A stretch of 64,000 nt of DNA. It comes from Palsa-504 sp963744575. Its GTDB lineage: Bacteria > Actinomycetota > Actinomycetes > Streptosporangiales > Streptosporangiaceae. Below the pieces are notes generated by a model. It ran no database searches. It was not told the origin of the DNA and saw nothing but the letters and a program-made list of their open reading frames with translations. The translations under genes and the position numbers were made by a program. Below are positions 52,058 through 60,411 of the stretch, piece after piece; positions within the stretch are counted from its first letter, which is position 1; each line of letters begins with the position of its first letter. The stretch covers positions 434,001 to 498,000 of the forward strand of contig CAVUUF010000014.1 of the NCBI GenBank assembly GCA_963744575.1, in the 5' to 3' direction.

Positions 52058-52471
52058 ATGGATTCTGACCGGGTGCTGGCCGCCTTTGATGCTGAGGTCC
52101 GCCGCAATGTCCGGCCGGACGGGTCGGGGGCGCGGATTGAGGCCGATCCTTTCGTGGTGCGCTGGGTGGGCGTGGATGGCCAGGGCTGGTCCAGGATCGC
52201 CTGGTCGGACCTGAGCGAAGCCGACGCGGACGCGGTGATCGCCGAGCAGGTGGCCTATTTCGCCGCCCGGGACGAGAAGTTCGAATCGAAGCTCCACGAC
52301 TACGATCGGCCGCCTGACCTGGGTAAGCGTCTGCTGGCGGCCGACTTTGCCGCCGAGGGCGAAGAGTCGCTGATGGTGACCGAGGTCTCGACGGCGCCGA
52401 CGGAGGTGGGGCTGCTGCCCGGGGTGCGGCTACTGCCGGTGACGGATGAGGCTGGCGTGGGTCCGGGGTGA
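52058..52471 (+). CDS. N-terminal half of a GNAT-type acetyltransferase (truncated)
   Basis: 137 residues from the ATG at 52058: M-D-S-D-R-V-L-A-A-F-D-A-E-V-R-R, then F-F-V-V-R-W-V-G-like W-S-D-L and Y-F-A-A-R-D-E-K-F-E-S-K-L-H-D-Y-D-R-P-P-D-L-G-K-R-L-L-A-A-D-F. This is the N-terminal lobe seen in two-lobed GNAT proteins; the catalytic acetyl-CoA domain that normally follows is absent. It ends in a GTGA overlap with the alcohol dehydrogenase start. Truncation by deletion is the simplest explanation. Confidence 0.6.
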   Translation: MDSDRVLAAFDAEVRRNVRPDGSGARIEADPFVVRWVGVDGQGWSRIAWSDLSEADADAVIAEQVAYFAARDEKFESKLHDYDRPPDLGKRLLAADFAAEGEESLMVTEVSTAPTEVGLLPGVRLLPVTDEAGVGPG

Positions 52472-53658
52472 GGTTCGAGTTCGCCACCGCGGGCCGCATC
52501 GTGGTCGGCGTGGGACGGGCGGCTGAACTGCCCGGGCTGCTGGCCGGGCTGGGGTCGCGCGTGCTGGTGTGCACGGGCGCGAGCCCAGCGCGCCACGCCG
52601 GGCTGCTGACGGGCCTGGGAATGCCGACCGCGGTGTTCCGGGTGGCCGCCGAGCCGACGGTCGAGGTGGCCCGGGCCGGGGTCGCCGCCGCACGCGAGCA
52701 CGGCGCGGACGTGGTCGCCGCGATCGGCGGGGGCAGCGTCATCGACGCCGGCAAGGCCGCGGCCATACTGCTGGGAAACGGCGGTGACCCGCTGGACTAC
52801 CTGGAGGTCGTCGGCTCGGGCCAGGCGATCACCCGGCCCGCGGTGCCCTTCGTCGCGATACCCACCACCGCCGGCACCGGGGCCGAGGTGACCGCCAACG
52901 CCGTGCTCGCGGTGCCCGAGCACGGCCTGAAGGCCAGCCTGCGCAGCCCGCTGATGATTCCCCGGCTGGCGCTGGTCGATCCGCAGCTCACCGTGCCCTG
53001 CCCGGCGCCGGTCACCGCGGCCAGCGGGCTGGACGCGCTCACCCAGTGCCTGGAGCCCTACGTCTCGGTCCGGGCCACCCCGCTGACCGACGCCCTGGCC
53101 CGCGAGGGGCTGCTCCGGGCGGCGGCGGGCCTGCGCGCCGCCTACGCCGACGGCAGTGACCTGGCGGCGCGGGAGAACATGGCCATAGGCGCGCTGCTGG
53201 GCGGGATCGCGCTGGCCAACGCCAAGTTGGGAGCGGTGCACGGCCTGGCCGGCGTGATCGGCGGCACCGCGGACGTGCCGCACGGCTTCGCCTGCGCCGC
53301 GCTGCTGGCACCGGTCATCGAGGCCAACGTGCGGGCGCTACGATCCCGGCGGTCCGGCTCCGCCGCCCCGGACCGGCCCACCCTGGGCGGGTCCGCCCTG
53401 GACCGGTCCGCCCTGGACCGGTACGCCGAAGCCGCCCGGCTGCTGACCGGCCAGCCCGGCGCCTCCATCGACGACGGCCTCGCCTGGATCCGGCAGACCC
53501 TCGGCCTGCTCGCCGTGCCCGGCCTGGCGGCGTTCGGCCTCGGACCCGGGCACGCTGGTGACATCGCGGCCAAGGCCGCCACGTCGAGCAGCATGCAGGG
53601 CAACCCGGTTTCCCTCAGCCACGACGAACTGGAAGAGGTCGTGCGACAGGCGCTGTAA
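52468..53658 (+). CDS. iron-containing alcohol dehydrogenase
   Basis: 396 residues, GTG start overlapping the upstream stop. NAD-binding G-G-G-S-V-I-D-A-G-K-A, P-T-T-A-G-T-G-A-E, metal ligands Asp and His in S-G-L-D-A-L-T-Q-C-L-E and G-A-V-H-G-L-A-G, plus P-H-G-F-A-C-A, define the group III (Fe or Zn) dehydrogenases such as maleylacetate reductase/lactaldehyde reductase relatives. About 35 residues of Ser/Ala/Asp-rich insert (near 295-330, with D-R-S-A-L-D-R repeats) interrupt the helical domain and are unusual. Substrate unknown. Confidence 0.88.
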   Translation: MRFEFATAGRIVVGVGRAAELPGLLAGLGSRVLVCTGASPARHAGLLTGLGMPTAVFRVAAEPTVEVARAGVAAAREHGADVVAAIGGGSVIDAGKAAAILLGNGGDPLDYLEVVGSGQAITRPAVPFVAIPTTAGTGAEVTANAVLAVPEHGLKASLRSPLMIPRLALVDPQLTVPCPAPVTAASGLDALTQCLEPYVSVRATPLTDALAREGLLRAAAGLRAAYADGSDLAARENMAIGALLGGIALANAKLGAVHGLAGVIGGTADVPHGFACAALLAPVIEANVRALRSRRSGSAAPDRPTLGGSALDRSALDRYAEAARLLTGQPGASIDDGLAWIRQTLGLLAVPGLAAFGLGPGHAGDIAAKAATSSSMQGNPVSLSHDELEEVVRQAL

Positions 53659-53681
53659 AGGGCCGGAACGAGTCAAAAATA

Positions 53682-53735
53682 TTTGACACTATGTCTGTCT
53701 TGCTTTACATTGGTAATGTCAAAATTCTTTTACAT
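53682..53735 (+). promoter_or_regulatory. strong promoter with flanking inverted and direct repeats
   Basis: TTGACA (53683-53688), 17-bp spacer, TACATT (53706-53711). TTTGACA at 53682-53688 is mirrored by TGTCAAA at 53717-53723, and TTTACAT occurs at 53704-53710 and 53729-53735. The repeats bracket the -10 region, as for an autoregulated XRE operator. It drives the small frame at 53716 and the XRE gene. Confidence 0.75.
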
Positions 53736-53952
53736 CGGCGGGGCGCGGCGGGTTGATCTCGTCAGGTGTGGCGGGTTGGTCTCGCTGGGCGGCGGCTCGG
53801 TGTCATCGGACGGCGGGTCGGTATTACCGGGCAGCGGGTCGGTGCTACCGGGCAGCGGGTCGGTGCTACCGGGCAGCGGGTTGACGCCGCGGGGCGGCGG
53901 GTCTCGCGGGGAGACGGAGGCTACCGGCATGGCCTGTAAAGAGCCGGCATGA
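53716..53952 (+). CDS. possible leaderless small protein with LPGSG repeats
   Basis: 78 codons starting four bases after the -10 box and ending in an ATGA overlap with the XRE gene. Product begins M-S-K-F-F-Y-I-G-G and contains three S-V-L-P-G-S-G repeats from a 21-bp tandem array (about 53817-53880). Position and overlap suggest a translated leader; the low-complexity content leaves real doubt. Confidence 0.35.
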   Translation: MSKFFYIGGARRVDLVRCGGLVSLGGGSVSSDGGSVLPGSGSVLPGSGSVLPGSGLTPRGGGSRGETEATGMACKEPA

Positions 53953-54317
53953 GCAAGCCGACCAGGATCACCAACTCGATACGCGCCCTGCGGTTCACTC
54001 ACGGGGAGATGACGCAGGCCGAACTGGCGCAGCGGATCGGGGTCACCCGCCAGACGATCATCGCCATCGAGCAGGGACGCTACTCCCCCTCACTGGAGGT
54101 GGCCTTCCAGATCGCGCGGGTGTTCAAGGTGCCGCTCGACGAGGTGTTCCAGTACCCCGACAGCGAAGGGCCCGTGGCCAGATTAGGACCCCGGCCCGTA
54201 AGCCCGGCGTGCAGGATCGGCGTTGGAGTCCTCGCCCTTCATAGCGGGGAGGATGTCAAGTTCAACATGTGCCTGCACCCGGCCGCGCAGCCTCGGGCTG
54301 GCCGGGCAGGCGCTTGA
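53949..54317 (+). CDS. XRE-family helix-turn-helix regulator with read-through tail
   Basis: The first 70 residues are a compact YozG-like HTH: I-R-A-L-R-F-T-H-G-E-M-T-Q-A-E-L-A-Q-R-I-G-V-T-R-Q-T-I-I-A-I-E-Q-G-R-Y-S-P-S-L-E-V-A-F-Q-I-A. Relatives end soon after D-E-V-F-Q-Y-P. Here the frame runs about 50 residues longer through unrelated sequence into a remnant SDR, so the normal stop appears lost. Likely regulates its own promoter at 53682-53735. Confidence 0.82.
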   Translation: MSKPTRITNSIRALRFTHGEMTQAELAQRIGVTRQTIIAIEQGRYSPSLEVAFQIARVFKVPLDEVFQYPDSEGPVARLGPRPVSPACRIGVGVLALHSGEDVKFNMCLHPAAQPRAGRAGA

Positions 54318-54477
54318 CGGGCCGGACCGGGAGCAGGACCTGCGCCGCCGCACGCCGCTGCGGGTGGCGCTCGGCGGCGAGGATCACGCGGGCAGCCACG
54401 TGTTCCTCGCCTCGGACCGCGCTCGCGGGATCACCGGCACCGTGGTGCACTCCGACGGCGGGGCCGGCGTCAGGTGA
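54300..54477 (+). pseudogene. 3'-end remnant of an SDR dehydrogenase
   Basis: Sequence G-P-D-R-E-Q-D-L-R-R-R-T-P-L-R-V-A-L then E-D-H-A-G-S-H-V-F-L-A-S-D-R-A-R-G-I-T-G-T-V-V-H-S-D-G-G-A-G-V-R and a stop is the C-terminus of an SDR of the dihydrodiol-dehydrogenase type. The N-terminal cofactor and catalytic parts are missing. It is in a different frame from the XRE tail and has no start of its own. Confidence 0.75.
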
Positions 54478-54502
54478 GCTGACGCCGGCCCCGCGTCCGG
54501 TT

Positions 54503-54565
54503 TGATCAGTGTCTGCTGATCAGTGTCTGCTGATCAGTGTCTGCTGATCAGTGTCTGCTGATCAG
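54503..54565. repeat. 14-bp tandem repeat TGATCAGTGTCTGC
   Basis: Four perfect units (54503-54558) plus TGATCAG. The unit is not a multiple of three and contains TGATCA, a palindrome with a stop codon on both strands, so the array supplies stops in several frames. The stop of the leftward phosphoesterase gene (54548-54550) lies inside it. Confidence 0.95.
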
Positions 54566-55741
54566 GGGCCAGAGCGGATGGACCTGAGCGGAGTCGCTGG
54601 TGTAGCCGAGCTCGGCCAGCCCGAATCCCTCCTCGATGGTGAGCAGCATCGAGTAGTGGTTGGACGGCGTGGCGTCGGTCGCATGCCGCGGTCCCAGCCG
54701 GCTCAGCACGATCATGGGAGCCGAACCGCCGCCGTAGACCCCTCCGGGCCAGCTGGCGCTGATCTGGGGATCCCCGGGCGGCAGCACGGGCGAGTCGCAG
54801 CAGCCCGCGACGGACGCGTAGTCGTTGTCGGCGGGGTTGGAGCCGTCGAAGTCGGTCTCGTCCGCGACGACGAAGATCACGCTGTTGCCCGTCCAGGCCC
54901 GGCTGCTCGTGATCGTCTGCACCGCGCCCTTGACGAAGGCGTCGGCCTTGGCCTTGAGCGCCTCGTCGTTGGCGTCCCCGGCGACGTTGTTGTACGGGCA
55001 GGGCGTGTCGGAGAAGCCGGGGACAGCGGTGTAGATGCCGCCGTGCATGTTGCTGCACTCATCGGGGCTGATCCACACGTAGCGCGGCGCGTGCGGGCCG
55101 TTCAGGTCGGCGGCCATGTCGGGGTAGGGCTTGATGTGCGCGGCGCGGGCCGGATCCAGCCGGACGTCGTTGTACAGGATGAACGGGTTGTGCTTGCTCG
55201 CGTACAGCGCATTCGAGCTGCTCGGCCAGAAGTCGGGCAGGTAGCCGGGGCTGGGCATGGCCTGCATGTAGGCGTCCCACGGGATGTGCGCGGCCTCGAG
55301 CTCGTCCACGACGTTGGTGTGGTCGTACCGGTTCGGCCCGAAGTTGTTCGACGTGGTGGGGTACCAGCCGTTGTCGTTGTTGACCCACCAGTTGTTGCCG
55401 CTGGTGGCCGCGATGTAGTTCGGCTCGCTGGTGTGGGTGACGCCGAAGTAGTCGGTGGCCTGCCCGTAGGTGCTGGCCAGCGAGGTGATGTGCGGCGCGG
55501 CCGGGTCCCCGATCACGTGGTCGGCAGCGTGGTTCTCCAGCATGATGATGAACACGTGGTCCAGGCGCGTTCCGTGTCCGCCGGAAGCGCCCGACGTCCG
55601 GGCGGCACCCGCGGTGGCGCCGTAACTGCCCTGGGCCCCGGCGACCGCGAGCGCCGCCGCGGCCAGCGCGATCGCGGCCGCGGCCGCCATCCCGGCCGCG
55701 GGCGGCCTGAGCCGCCGGCGCAGAGATTGCTGTCTGGTCAT
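54548..55741 (-). CDS. secreted phosphoesterase (acid phosphatase/phospholipase C family)
   Basis: 397 residues from the ATG at 55741 (GGGGAGG upstream). Signal peptide residues 1-38 (R-R-R-L-R, long Ala-rich core, A-G-A-Q-G). H-V-F-I-I-M-L-E-N-H-A and T-S-E-P-N-Y-I-A-A-T-S-G-N-N are the PF04185-type metal-binding motifs; the V-V-A-D-E-T-D and N-H-Y-S-M-L-L-T-I-E segment is the C-terminal hallmark. Enzymes of this group release phosphate from phosphoesters or phospholipids outside the cell. Ends in the 14-bp array, so its last residues (L-I-S-R-H) are repeat-encoded. Confidence 0.88.
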   Translation of the reverse strand: MTRQQSLRRRLRPPAAGMAAAAAIALAAAALAVAGAQGSYGATAGAARTSGASGGHGTRLDHVFIIMLENHAADHVIGDPAAPHITSLASTYGQATDYFGVTHTSEPNYIAATSGNNWWVNNDNGWYPTTSNNFGPNRYDHTNVVDELEAAHIPWDAYMQAMPSPGYLPDFWPSSSNALYASKHNPFILYNDVRLDPARAAHIKPYPDMAADLNGPHAPRYVWISPDECSNMHGGIYTAVPGFSDTPCPYNNVAGDANDEALKAKADAFVKGAVQTITSSRAWTGNSVIFVVADETDFDGSNPADNDYASVAGCCDSPVLPPGDPQISASWPGGVYGGGSAPMIVLSRLGPRHATDATPSNHYSMLLTIEEGFGLAELGYTSDSAQVHPLWPLISRH

Positions 55742-55904
55742 TATGACCTCCCCTCCTGGCACAAGCTAGAACTGGTTTAAACGTTTTAGCACTTCTGCGG
55801 CGTCTTGTCAGCCTCGGTTTAGTCACTGTCTAGCGGCCTTTGCTGACGACCCAGGACGCGATCAGGTCGGCTGCCTGGGTGCGGGCGCCTTCGGGATGCC
55901 CAGG

Positions 55905-56083
55905 CGGACGGCTACTGCCCCGGCGTGGATCCGGTGCTGACCGCCTCGGCGCTGGCGGCCATGCTGGAGCACTTCTGCTACATCTGGCTCGGCCAGGGCG
56001 GCGAGAAGGACATCCCGCTCGACGACGAGCGGGCGCTGGACGCGCTGGCCACCATCTGGGTGAAGGCCGTCTACTGGCGCTGA
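55905..56083 (+). pseudogene. 3'-end remnant of a TetR-family regulator
   Basis: One frame reads D-G-Y-C-P-G-V-D-P-V-L-T-A-S-A-L-A-A-M-L-E-H-F-C-Y-I-W-L, then D-E-R-A-L-D-A-L-A-T-I-W-V-K-A-V-Y-W-R and TGA at 56081. This is the typical last 60 residues of TetR ligand-binding domains. No HTH part precedes it; the rest of the gap 55742-56154 holds nothing else recognised. Confidence 0.75.
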
Positions 56084-56154
56084 GCGAGGGGCCTGCCCGG
56101 GCCGGAACCGTTCCCGGGCGCGGACCGTCCAAGGGTGGACGTTAGGAGGCCCGC

Positions 56155-56652
56155 ATGGCCGCAGAGCCAGTACAAGCCCTGATCGCTGTCGCGGTCCTAG
56201 CCGGGCTGGCGGCGTGCGGCAGTGTCACGGCCGGCAGCGCCGGGCACCCGGCCTCGGCCAGCGCGGCGGGAGGAGGGGCGCTCTGCGCGGACGGCCAGGG
56301 TGCGGACCGGGTGGTGGTCAGCCGGACCGCCGCCTCGCGCCCGGTCACGGTTAGCGGCGCGCCCCAGGTGCAGGCCATGGTCGCCGCGCTCTGCGCGCTT
56401 CCGGCCATGCCGCCCGGGCAGCACTGCCCGGCCGCGCCGGCGGGATCGGTGCGGCTGGTGTTCGCGGCGGGCACGCGCAGCTTCCCGCCGGTCAGCGTGC
56501 AGGAGTCGGGCTGCCGCAGCGTGACCGGGATCGGCGCGACCCGGTCGTGGTCCGCGTCGTCGCCGTTCGGCCAGATGCTCGACGAGGCGGTGGGCGGCTT
56601 TGGCCGGCTGGTCCCTGGCACCCACCCGAGCAGCGTGCCGACCGGGCCGTAA
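56155..56652 (+). CDS. small secreted lipoprotein, unknown function
   Basis: 165 residues, TAGGAGG upstream of the ATG. Hydrophobic segment L-I-A-V-A-V-L-A-G-L-A-A-C is a lipobox signal with modified Cys at 21. Mature part is small, with Cys pairs (A-L-C-A-D, A-L-C-A-L-P, Q-H-C-P, S-G-C-R-S) suggesting disulfides. No recognised domain. Confidence 0.7.
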   Translation: MAAEPVQALIAVAVLAGLAACGSVTAGSAGHPASASAAGGGALCADGQGADRVVVSRTAASRPVTVSGAPQVQAMVAALCALPAMPPGQHCPAAPAGSVRLVFAAGTRSFPPVSVQESGCRSVTGIGATRSWSASSPFGQMLDEAVGGFGRLVPGTHPSSVPTGP

Positions 56653-56732
56653 CCGGCTGGGGCTGGAATGACACGTGCTCCCAGGTGGCGCGGGGACGCC
56701 TCCCGGGAGCACGCATCGGGATTACGGTCGGA

Positions 56733-58421
56733 TCACTCCTGCCCGGCCCGGCAGGGGTCCCTCAGGTTGCCGCTGTTGAAGTCTTCGAACCGATTCGACG
56801 TGGTGAATCCGGGCTCCGGGAACAGGACCCTCAGCAGCGGCCCGAATTCAGCCGTGGAGCTGCCGCCGAAGTCGTTCACGGTGCCGGGAATGTACTTGCC
56901 GCCCTCTTGCCACTTGCATCCCGCGCCTCCTCGGAACGTCGTGGAGAAGAACGGGTAGAACGCCGCACCGTTCGGCGGGTTGACGCAGTTGGCGCCGGTG
57001 TTCGGGTCGCAGAACGGCGGGTTGGCCTGCGCGCCCTGGCGTTCGATCGCCGGCAGATCGGTCTCGAAGGCGACGGTTGAGTAGTTCCTTCCGTGGGTCG
57101 TCGGGCTGGTGAACAGCACCGGTGTCGGGTGCAGGGCCCGGTCCACGGCCGGGTTCGGGTTGGTGCCCGGCCAGTCCAGCCGGTAGGACTGCCCGTCCCA
57201 GTCCTCGTCCGGGGCGAGGCACCCGTCGATCTTCACCACCGTCGAGTCGGTGCCCGGGACGCAGGCGGCGTCGTCGGCATCCACGGTGGTCCCGTCCTGG
57301 GCGCCGGCCGAGGTGCAGTTGCCGTTGGCGTCGATGGCCAGGCAGTTCTCGAAGTGGCCGATCTCGTCGGACATGGCGATGTTGTAGGTGTGCACCGACC
57401 AGGTGTTGCCCCGCGGGTTCGCGGTCGAGTACTCGGGGTGGAACGCGTAGGGGGCTTCCTGGCAGGTGCTGGACTTCGGGGTGTACAGGATGTGGCCGAA
57501 CCCGTTGGCGATCGAGGCGGTCATCGAACCGTGCTGGCCCGTGCTGAGGTCGGTCAGGTCGGTCCGCAACCCGGCCGGCGTGTCGTGTAGATGGATCCGG
57601 ATCCGGTCACCGGGGTTCATGAACAGGTCCTTGGCCGGGTTCGGGTTCACCGCGCTGAAGTTCGGGTTGGTGAGAGTCCCGGTGAACAAGGGGTTGGCCG
57701 GGGCCTGGGATACCCCGCTCTTGGTGATGTAGGCCCAGTTGATGGGCTCGGATCCGCCGAGGACGTAGTTGTTGCACGCGCTGGTGTTCTCTTGGCCCGT
57801 GTTCTGGTTCAGCGTGCGGCTGTCGATGTTCATCGCCGCGCAATACTGATGTGCCGTGCAGCCGAACCCCTCGAACTGCGGAACGTAGCCCGGGCCGTAG
57901 AACTGAAGCTCCATGAAGGCGTTACCGGGGTGCTTCCCGATGTAGTCCCGCGCGTTCGGGTTGCTGCCGACCAGGTTGTTGCGGTCGGAGTCCGGCGTGC
58001 ATTTCGTGGTGTACTCGGGCGCGGACTGGCTGTCGCACAGCGTCATCCCGAACCAGAAGGTCGGCCGCAGCTGGAAGTTCCACGTGGTGCCGCCGGCACC
58101 GGACGCGTTCGGCTGGGTCTTGGGATCCTTCGGGAGCACCATCGTGTAGGTCATGTCGTTGCCCGAACCGGGGATGCCGGACTTGAACTCCAGGGACGGC
58201 TCGTCGTGGCCGACGTACTGGCCGTTGGGGTAGCGCTGGGCATCGACACACGTGGAGTGCCTGCTCTGGCAGAAGGGCTCGTTGTTGTAGCTCTCCTGCG
58301 CCGCGACAGTGCGGGCTTGAGGCTGTGATCCGGCCTGGCTCGCGGCGCTCGCGGGAAGCGCGGTGACCGCCAGCAGGGGGAGGCTCAGGATGCTGAGCGC
58401 AGCCAGTCTGGATCGCTTCAA
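56733..58421 (-). CDS. large secreted protein, unknown function
   Basis: 562 residues starting with TTG at 58421; AAAGGA six bases upstream supports it. Sec signal K-R-S-R-L-A-A-L-S-I-L-S-L-P-L-L-A-V-T-A-L-P-A-S-A. The mature protein is rich in Asn, Gly, Pro and Cys (about 16 Cys), with L-R-P-T-F-W-F-G-M-T-L-C, D-E-D-W-D-G-Q-S-Y-R-L-D-W-P-G-T and F-S-T-T-F-R-G-G-A-G-C-K-W. It looks like a compact disulfide-rich extracellular beta protein of about 530 residues; family not identified. Upstream 455 bp (58422-58876) contain no gene. Confidence 0.8.
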   Translation of the reverse strand: MKRSRLAALSILSLPLLAVTALPASAASQAGSQPQARTVAAQESYNNEPFCQSRHSTCVDAQRYPNGQYVGHDEPSLEFKSGIPGSGNDMTYTMVLPKDPKTQPNASGAGGTTWNFQLRPTFWFGMTLCDSQSAPEYTTKCTPDSDRNNLVGSNPNARDYIGKHPGNAFMELQFYGPGYVPQFEGFGCTAHQYCAAMNIDSRTLNQNTGQENTSACNNYVLGGSEPINWAYITKSGVSQAPANPLFTGTLTNPNFSAVNPNPAKDLFMNPGDRIRIHLHDTPAGLRTDLTDLSTGQHGSMTASIANGFGHILYTPKSSTCQEAPYAFHPEYSTANPRGNTWSVHTYNIAMSDEIGHFENCLAIDANGNCTSAGAQDGTTVDADDAACVPGTDSTVVKIDGCLAPDEDWDGQSYRLDWPGTNPNPAVDRALHPTPVLFTSPTTHGRNYSTVAFETDLPAIERQGAQANPPFCDPNTGANCVNPPNGAAFYPFFSTTFRGGAGCKWQEGGKYIPGTVNDFGGSSTAEFGPLLRVLFPEPGFTTSNRFEDFNSGNLRDPCRAGQE

Positions 58422-58876
58422 TCTCTGTCCTTTCGCCCATCAGCAAAGCCGGGGCCGCGAGTGTTGGCTGCTGACGGATGGTGGGTGGACTGCCCGAGTC
58501 GGATGGCCTGCCCGGCCGGTCTCGGCGTACGGCCGGGCGAACCCCGGCTGCTCCTCCGCCCAGGGAGCAACACGGGCCTGCGGCGCCACGACCCGCTAAG
58601 GCAGCGGGCAAAGTGGCGAGCAAATCTGAACACGATGAACATACAACCGGGACGAATCGCCGCGAAACCCCCAGAAACTAAAAAGATCGCTACATGACGT
58701 CTTTCGCTACGTGGCCGGCCGGCCGGGGGCCCGCCTATGAGAATGCGAATTAGCAGCGACTTAACGCGGTACCGGGCATTACCCGGGAAATTTCCACCTC
58801 ATTACCCATGCTCAACCAATCACCTCGGCGGGCACGGCGGCGGCGGGTCAGCCTGCCAGCCGCCGCCGGCCGCACC

Positions 58877-59425
58877 TCACGATGCGGGCGTGAGCTGCAG
58901 GTAGACGACGCCGTTGTGGTAGAGTTCAGCGTTCGCCCGGGTCCACTTGGCGGCCGGGAGGCCGTCGGCGAACAGGCGCGATCCGGTGGAGCGGGTAACC
59001 GGGTAGACGAACAGGTGCAACTCGTCGGCCAGCCCGTCGGCGATGAGGCCGCGGACCAGGGTCCCGCTGCCGCTCACGTACAGTCCCTTGGCCGACTCCT
59101 CCTTGAGCCGCTGGATCCTCTTGGCGTCGTACGCCCCGATGATCTCCGAGTTCCGCCAGGTCGGCGTGGTGAGCGTGGACGACACCACGTACTTCATGGT
59201 GTCGTTGAAGAACGGCGCGCCTGGGTCCTGTTCGGGGGTACGCCGGGACCAGGCCGGCTCGAACATCTCGTAGGTCTTGCGGCCCAGCAAGATGCCGTCG
59301 CTGCCCGTCGTGATCCGGCCGATCGCCTCGCCCATCCTCGGATCGAATCCGAACTCAAAGGTCCAGCTCGGAGTGTCGATCACGCCGTCGAGGCTGATGA
59401 ACTCGTGTACTCGGATCGCTCCCAT
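58877..59425 (-). CDS. dihydrofolate-reductase-like (RibD C-terminal) protein
   Basis: 182 residues from the ATG at 59425 with GGGAGGAAG upstream. I-R-V-H-E-F-I-S-L-D-G-V-I, I-L-L-G-R-K-T-Y-E-M-F and L-Y-V-S-G-S-G-T-L-V-R-G-L are the DHFR/RibD C-terminal fold motifs that bind NADPH. These stand-alone proteins are probable reductases of unknown substrate. A paralogue follows upstream on the same strand. Confidence 0.85.
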   Translation of the reverse strand: MGAIRVHEFISLDGVIDTPSWTFEFGFDPRMGEAIGRITTGSDGILLGRKTYEMFEPAWSRRTPEQDPGAPFFNDTMKYVVSSTLTTPTWRNSEIIGAYDAKRIQRLKEESAKGLYVSGSGTLVRGLIADGLADELHLFVYPVTRSTGSRLFADGLPAAKWTRANAELYHNGVVYLQLTPAS

Positions 59426-59533
59426 TCTTCCTCCCTGTCTGGTTGGTTTCACGGTCAGGACGGCGCCGCGGGCCCAGATTCATCGCTGGCGCTGGCGATC
59501 CTGCCAGTGCCGCCGGGCTGGGATGGCCTCCGC

Positions 59534-60175
59534 TTACCTGACGGCTTCCCTGCCGTCCTGCACGGTCAGGCCGCCGGTCTCGAAGGCCTTCGGCGTGAGC
59601 ACCTGGTACACCGCGCCGGCCCGGGTGGTCCGGGATTCGAGCAGCGTGTATCCGCGGGCGGGCGCGGCCTCGGTGAACAGCCGCTTGCCGGCGCCGACGG
59701 TAACCGGGAACACCAGCAGCCGGTACTCGTCGATCAGCCCCGCGTCGTGCAGCGTCTGGGCGAGCCGCGCGCTGCCGTGCACCTGCAGCTCACCGCGGCC
59801 GGCCTGCTTGAGATCGGCGACCTGGCCAACCACGTCACCGCGCAGGATCGTGGTGTCGCCCCAGTCGGCGCTGGTCAGGGTGTTCGACGCGACGTACTTA
59901 CGGCCGTGGTTCAGCTTGGTCGCGGCGCGGTTGGCCGGGTCGGTGACCTGGCTCCAGTAGGCGCGCATCGTTTCGTAGGTGTTGCGGCCGAGCAAGATCG
60001 CCTCGGTGCGAACGAACCAGCTGTCGGCGATCTCGCCCATGTCGGCGTCGGAGAACGGGATCAGCCATCCACCGCGGCTGAACCCTCCGCTGCGGTCCTC
60101 CTCCGCTCCGCCTGGGCCCTGCATGACCCCGTCGAGCGTCAGGAAGGTGTGCGTGACCAGCTTCATCGACTTCAC
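59534..60175 (-). CDS. dihydrofolate-reductase-like protein, paralogue
   Basis: 213 residues. H-T-F-L-T-L-D-G-V-M-Q-G-P-G-G, A-I-L-L-G-R-N-T-Y-E-T-M-R and L-Q-V-H-G-S-A-R-L-A-Q-T-L match the same RibD-C/DHFR fold. Upstream of it, a 20-bp unit (CCATGATCT(A/G)TCGGCCCACG) is tandemly duplicated at 60178-60217. Tandem arrangement with the neighbour suggests an old gene duplication. Confidence 0.85.
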   Translation of the reverse strand: MKSMKLVTHTFLTLDGVMQGPGGAEEDRSGGFSRGGWLIPFSDADMGEIADSWFVRTEAILLGRNTYETMRAYWSQVTDPANRAATKLNHGRKYVASNTLTSADWGDTTILRGDVVGQVADLKQAGRGELQVHGSARLAQTLHDAGLIDEYRLLVFPVTVGAGKRLFTEAAPARGYTLLESRTTRAGAVYQVLTPKAFETGGLTVQDGREAVR

Positions 60176-60342
60176 CCCATGATCTATCGGCCCACGCCAT
60201 GATCTGTCGGCCCACGCCGGAGGACGGTGTGCTCGCCCCCGTCATGCCGGACGACTGGAGCACACCGTCGCCTGGCGTCAGCCCCCGGTATCCGTGACCG
60301 CCCGGCGCTGGCTAGCCTAACCGGCAAGTGGTCTGCGTGACT

Positions 60343-60375
60343 GGTCCAATCACCGGCTTATAAATGGGTCCAATC
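60343..60375 (+). promoter_or_regulatory. MocR/PdxR-type direct-repeat operator
   Basis: GGTCCAATC occurs at 60343-60351 and 60367-60375, 24 bp apart (two helical turns plus), directly upstream of the MocR gene. Paired direct repeats are the usual binding site of MocR regulators. A TAGCGT (60395-60400 region) before the GTG may be the -10 box. Confidence 0.7.
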
Positions 60376-60411
60376 GTGTCGTACGGCCAGGAACCCGGGT
60401 AGCGTCTGAGG

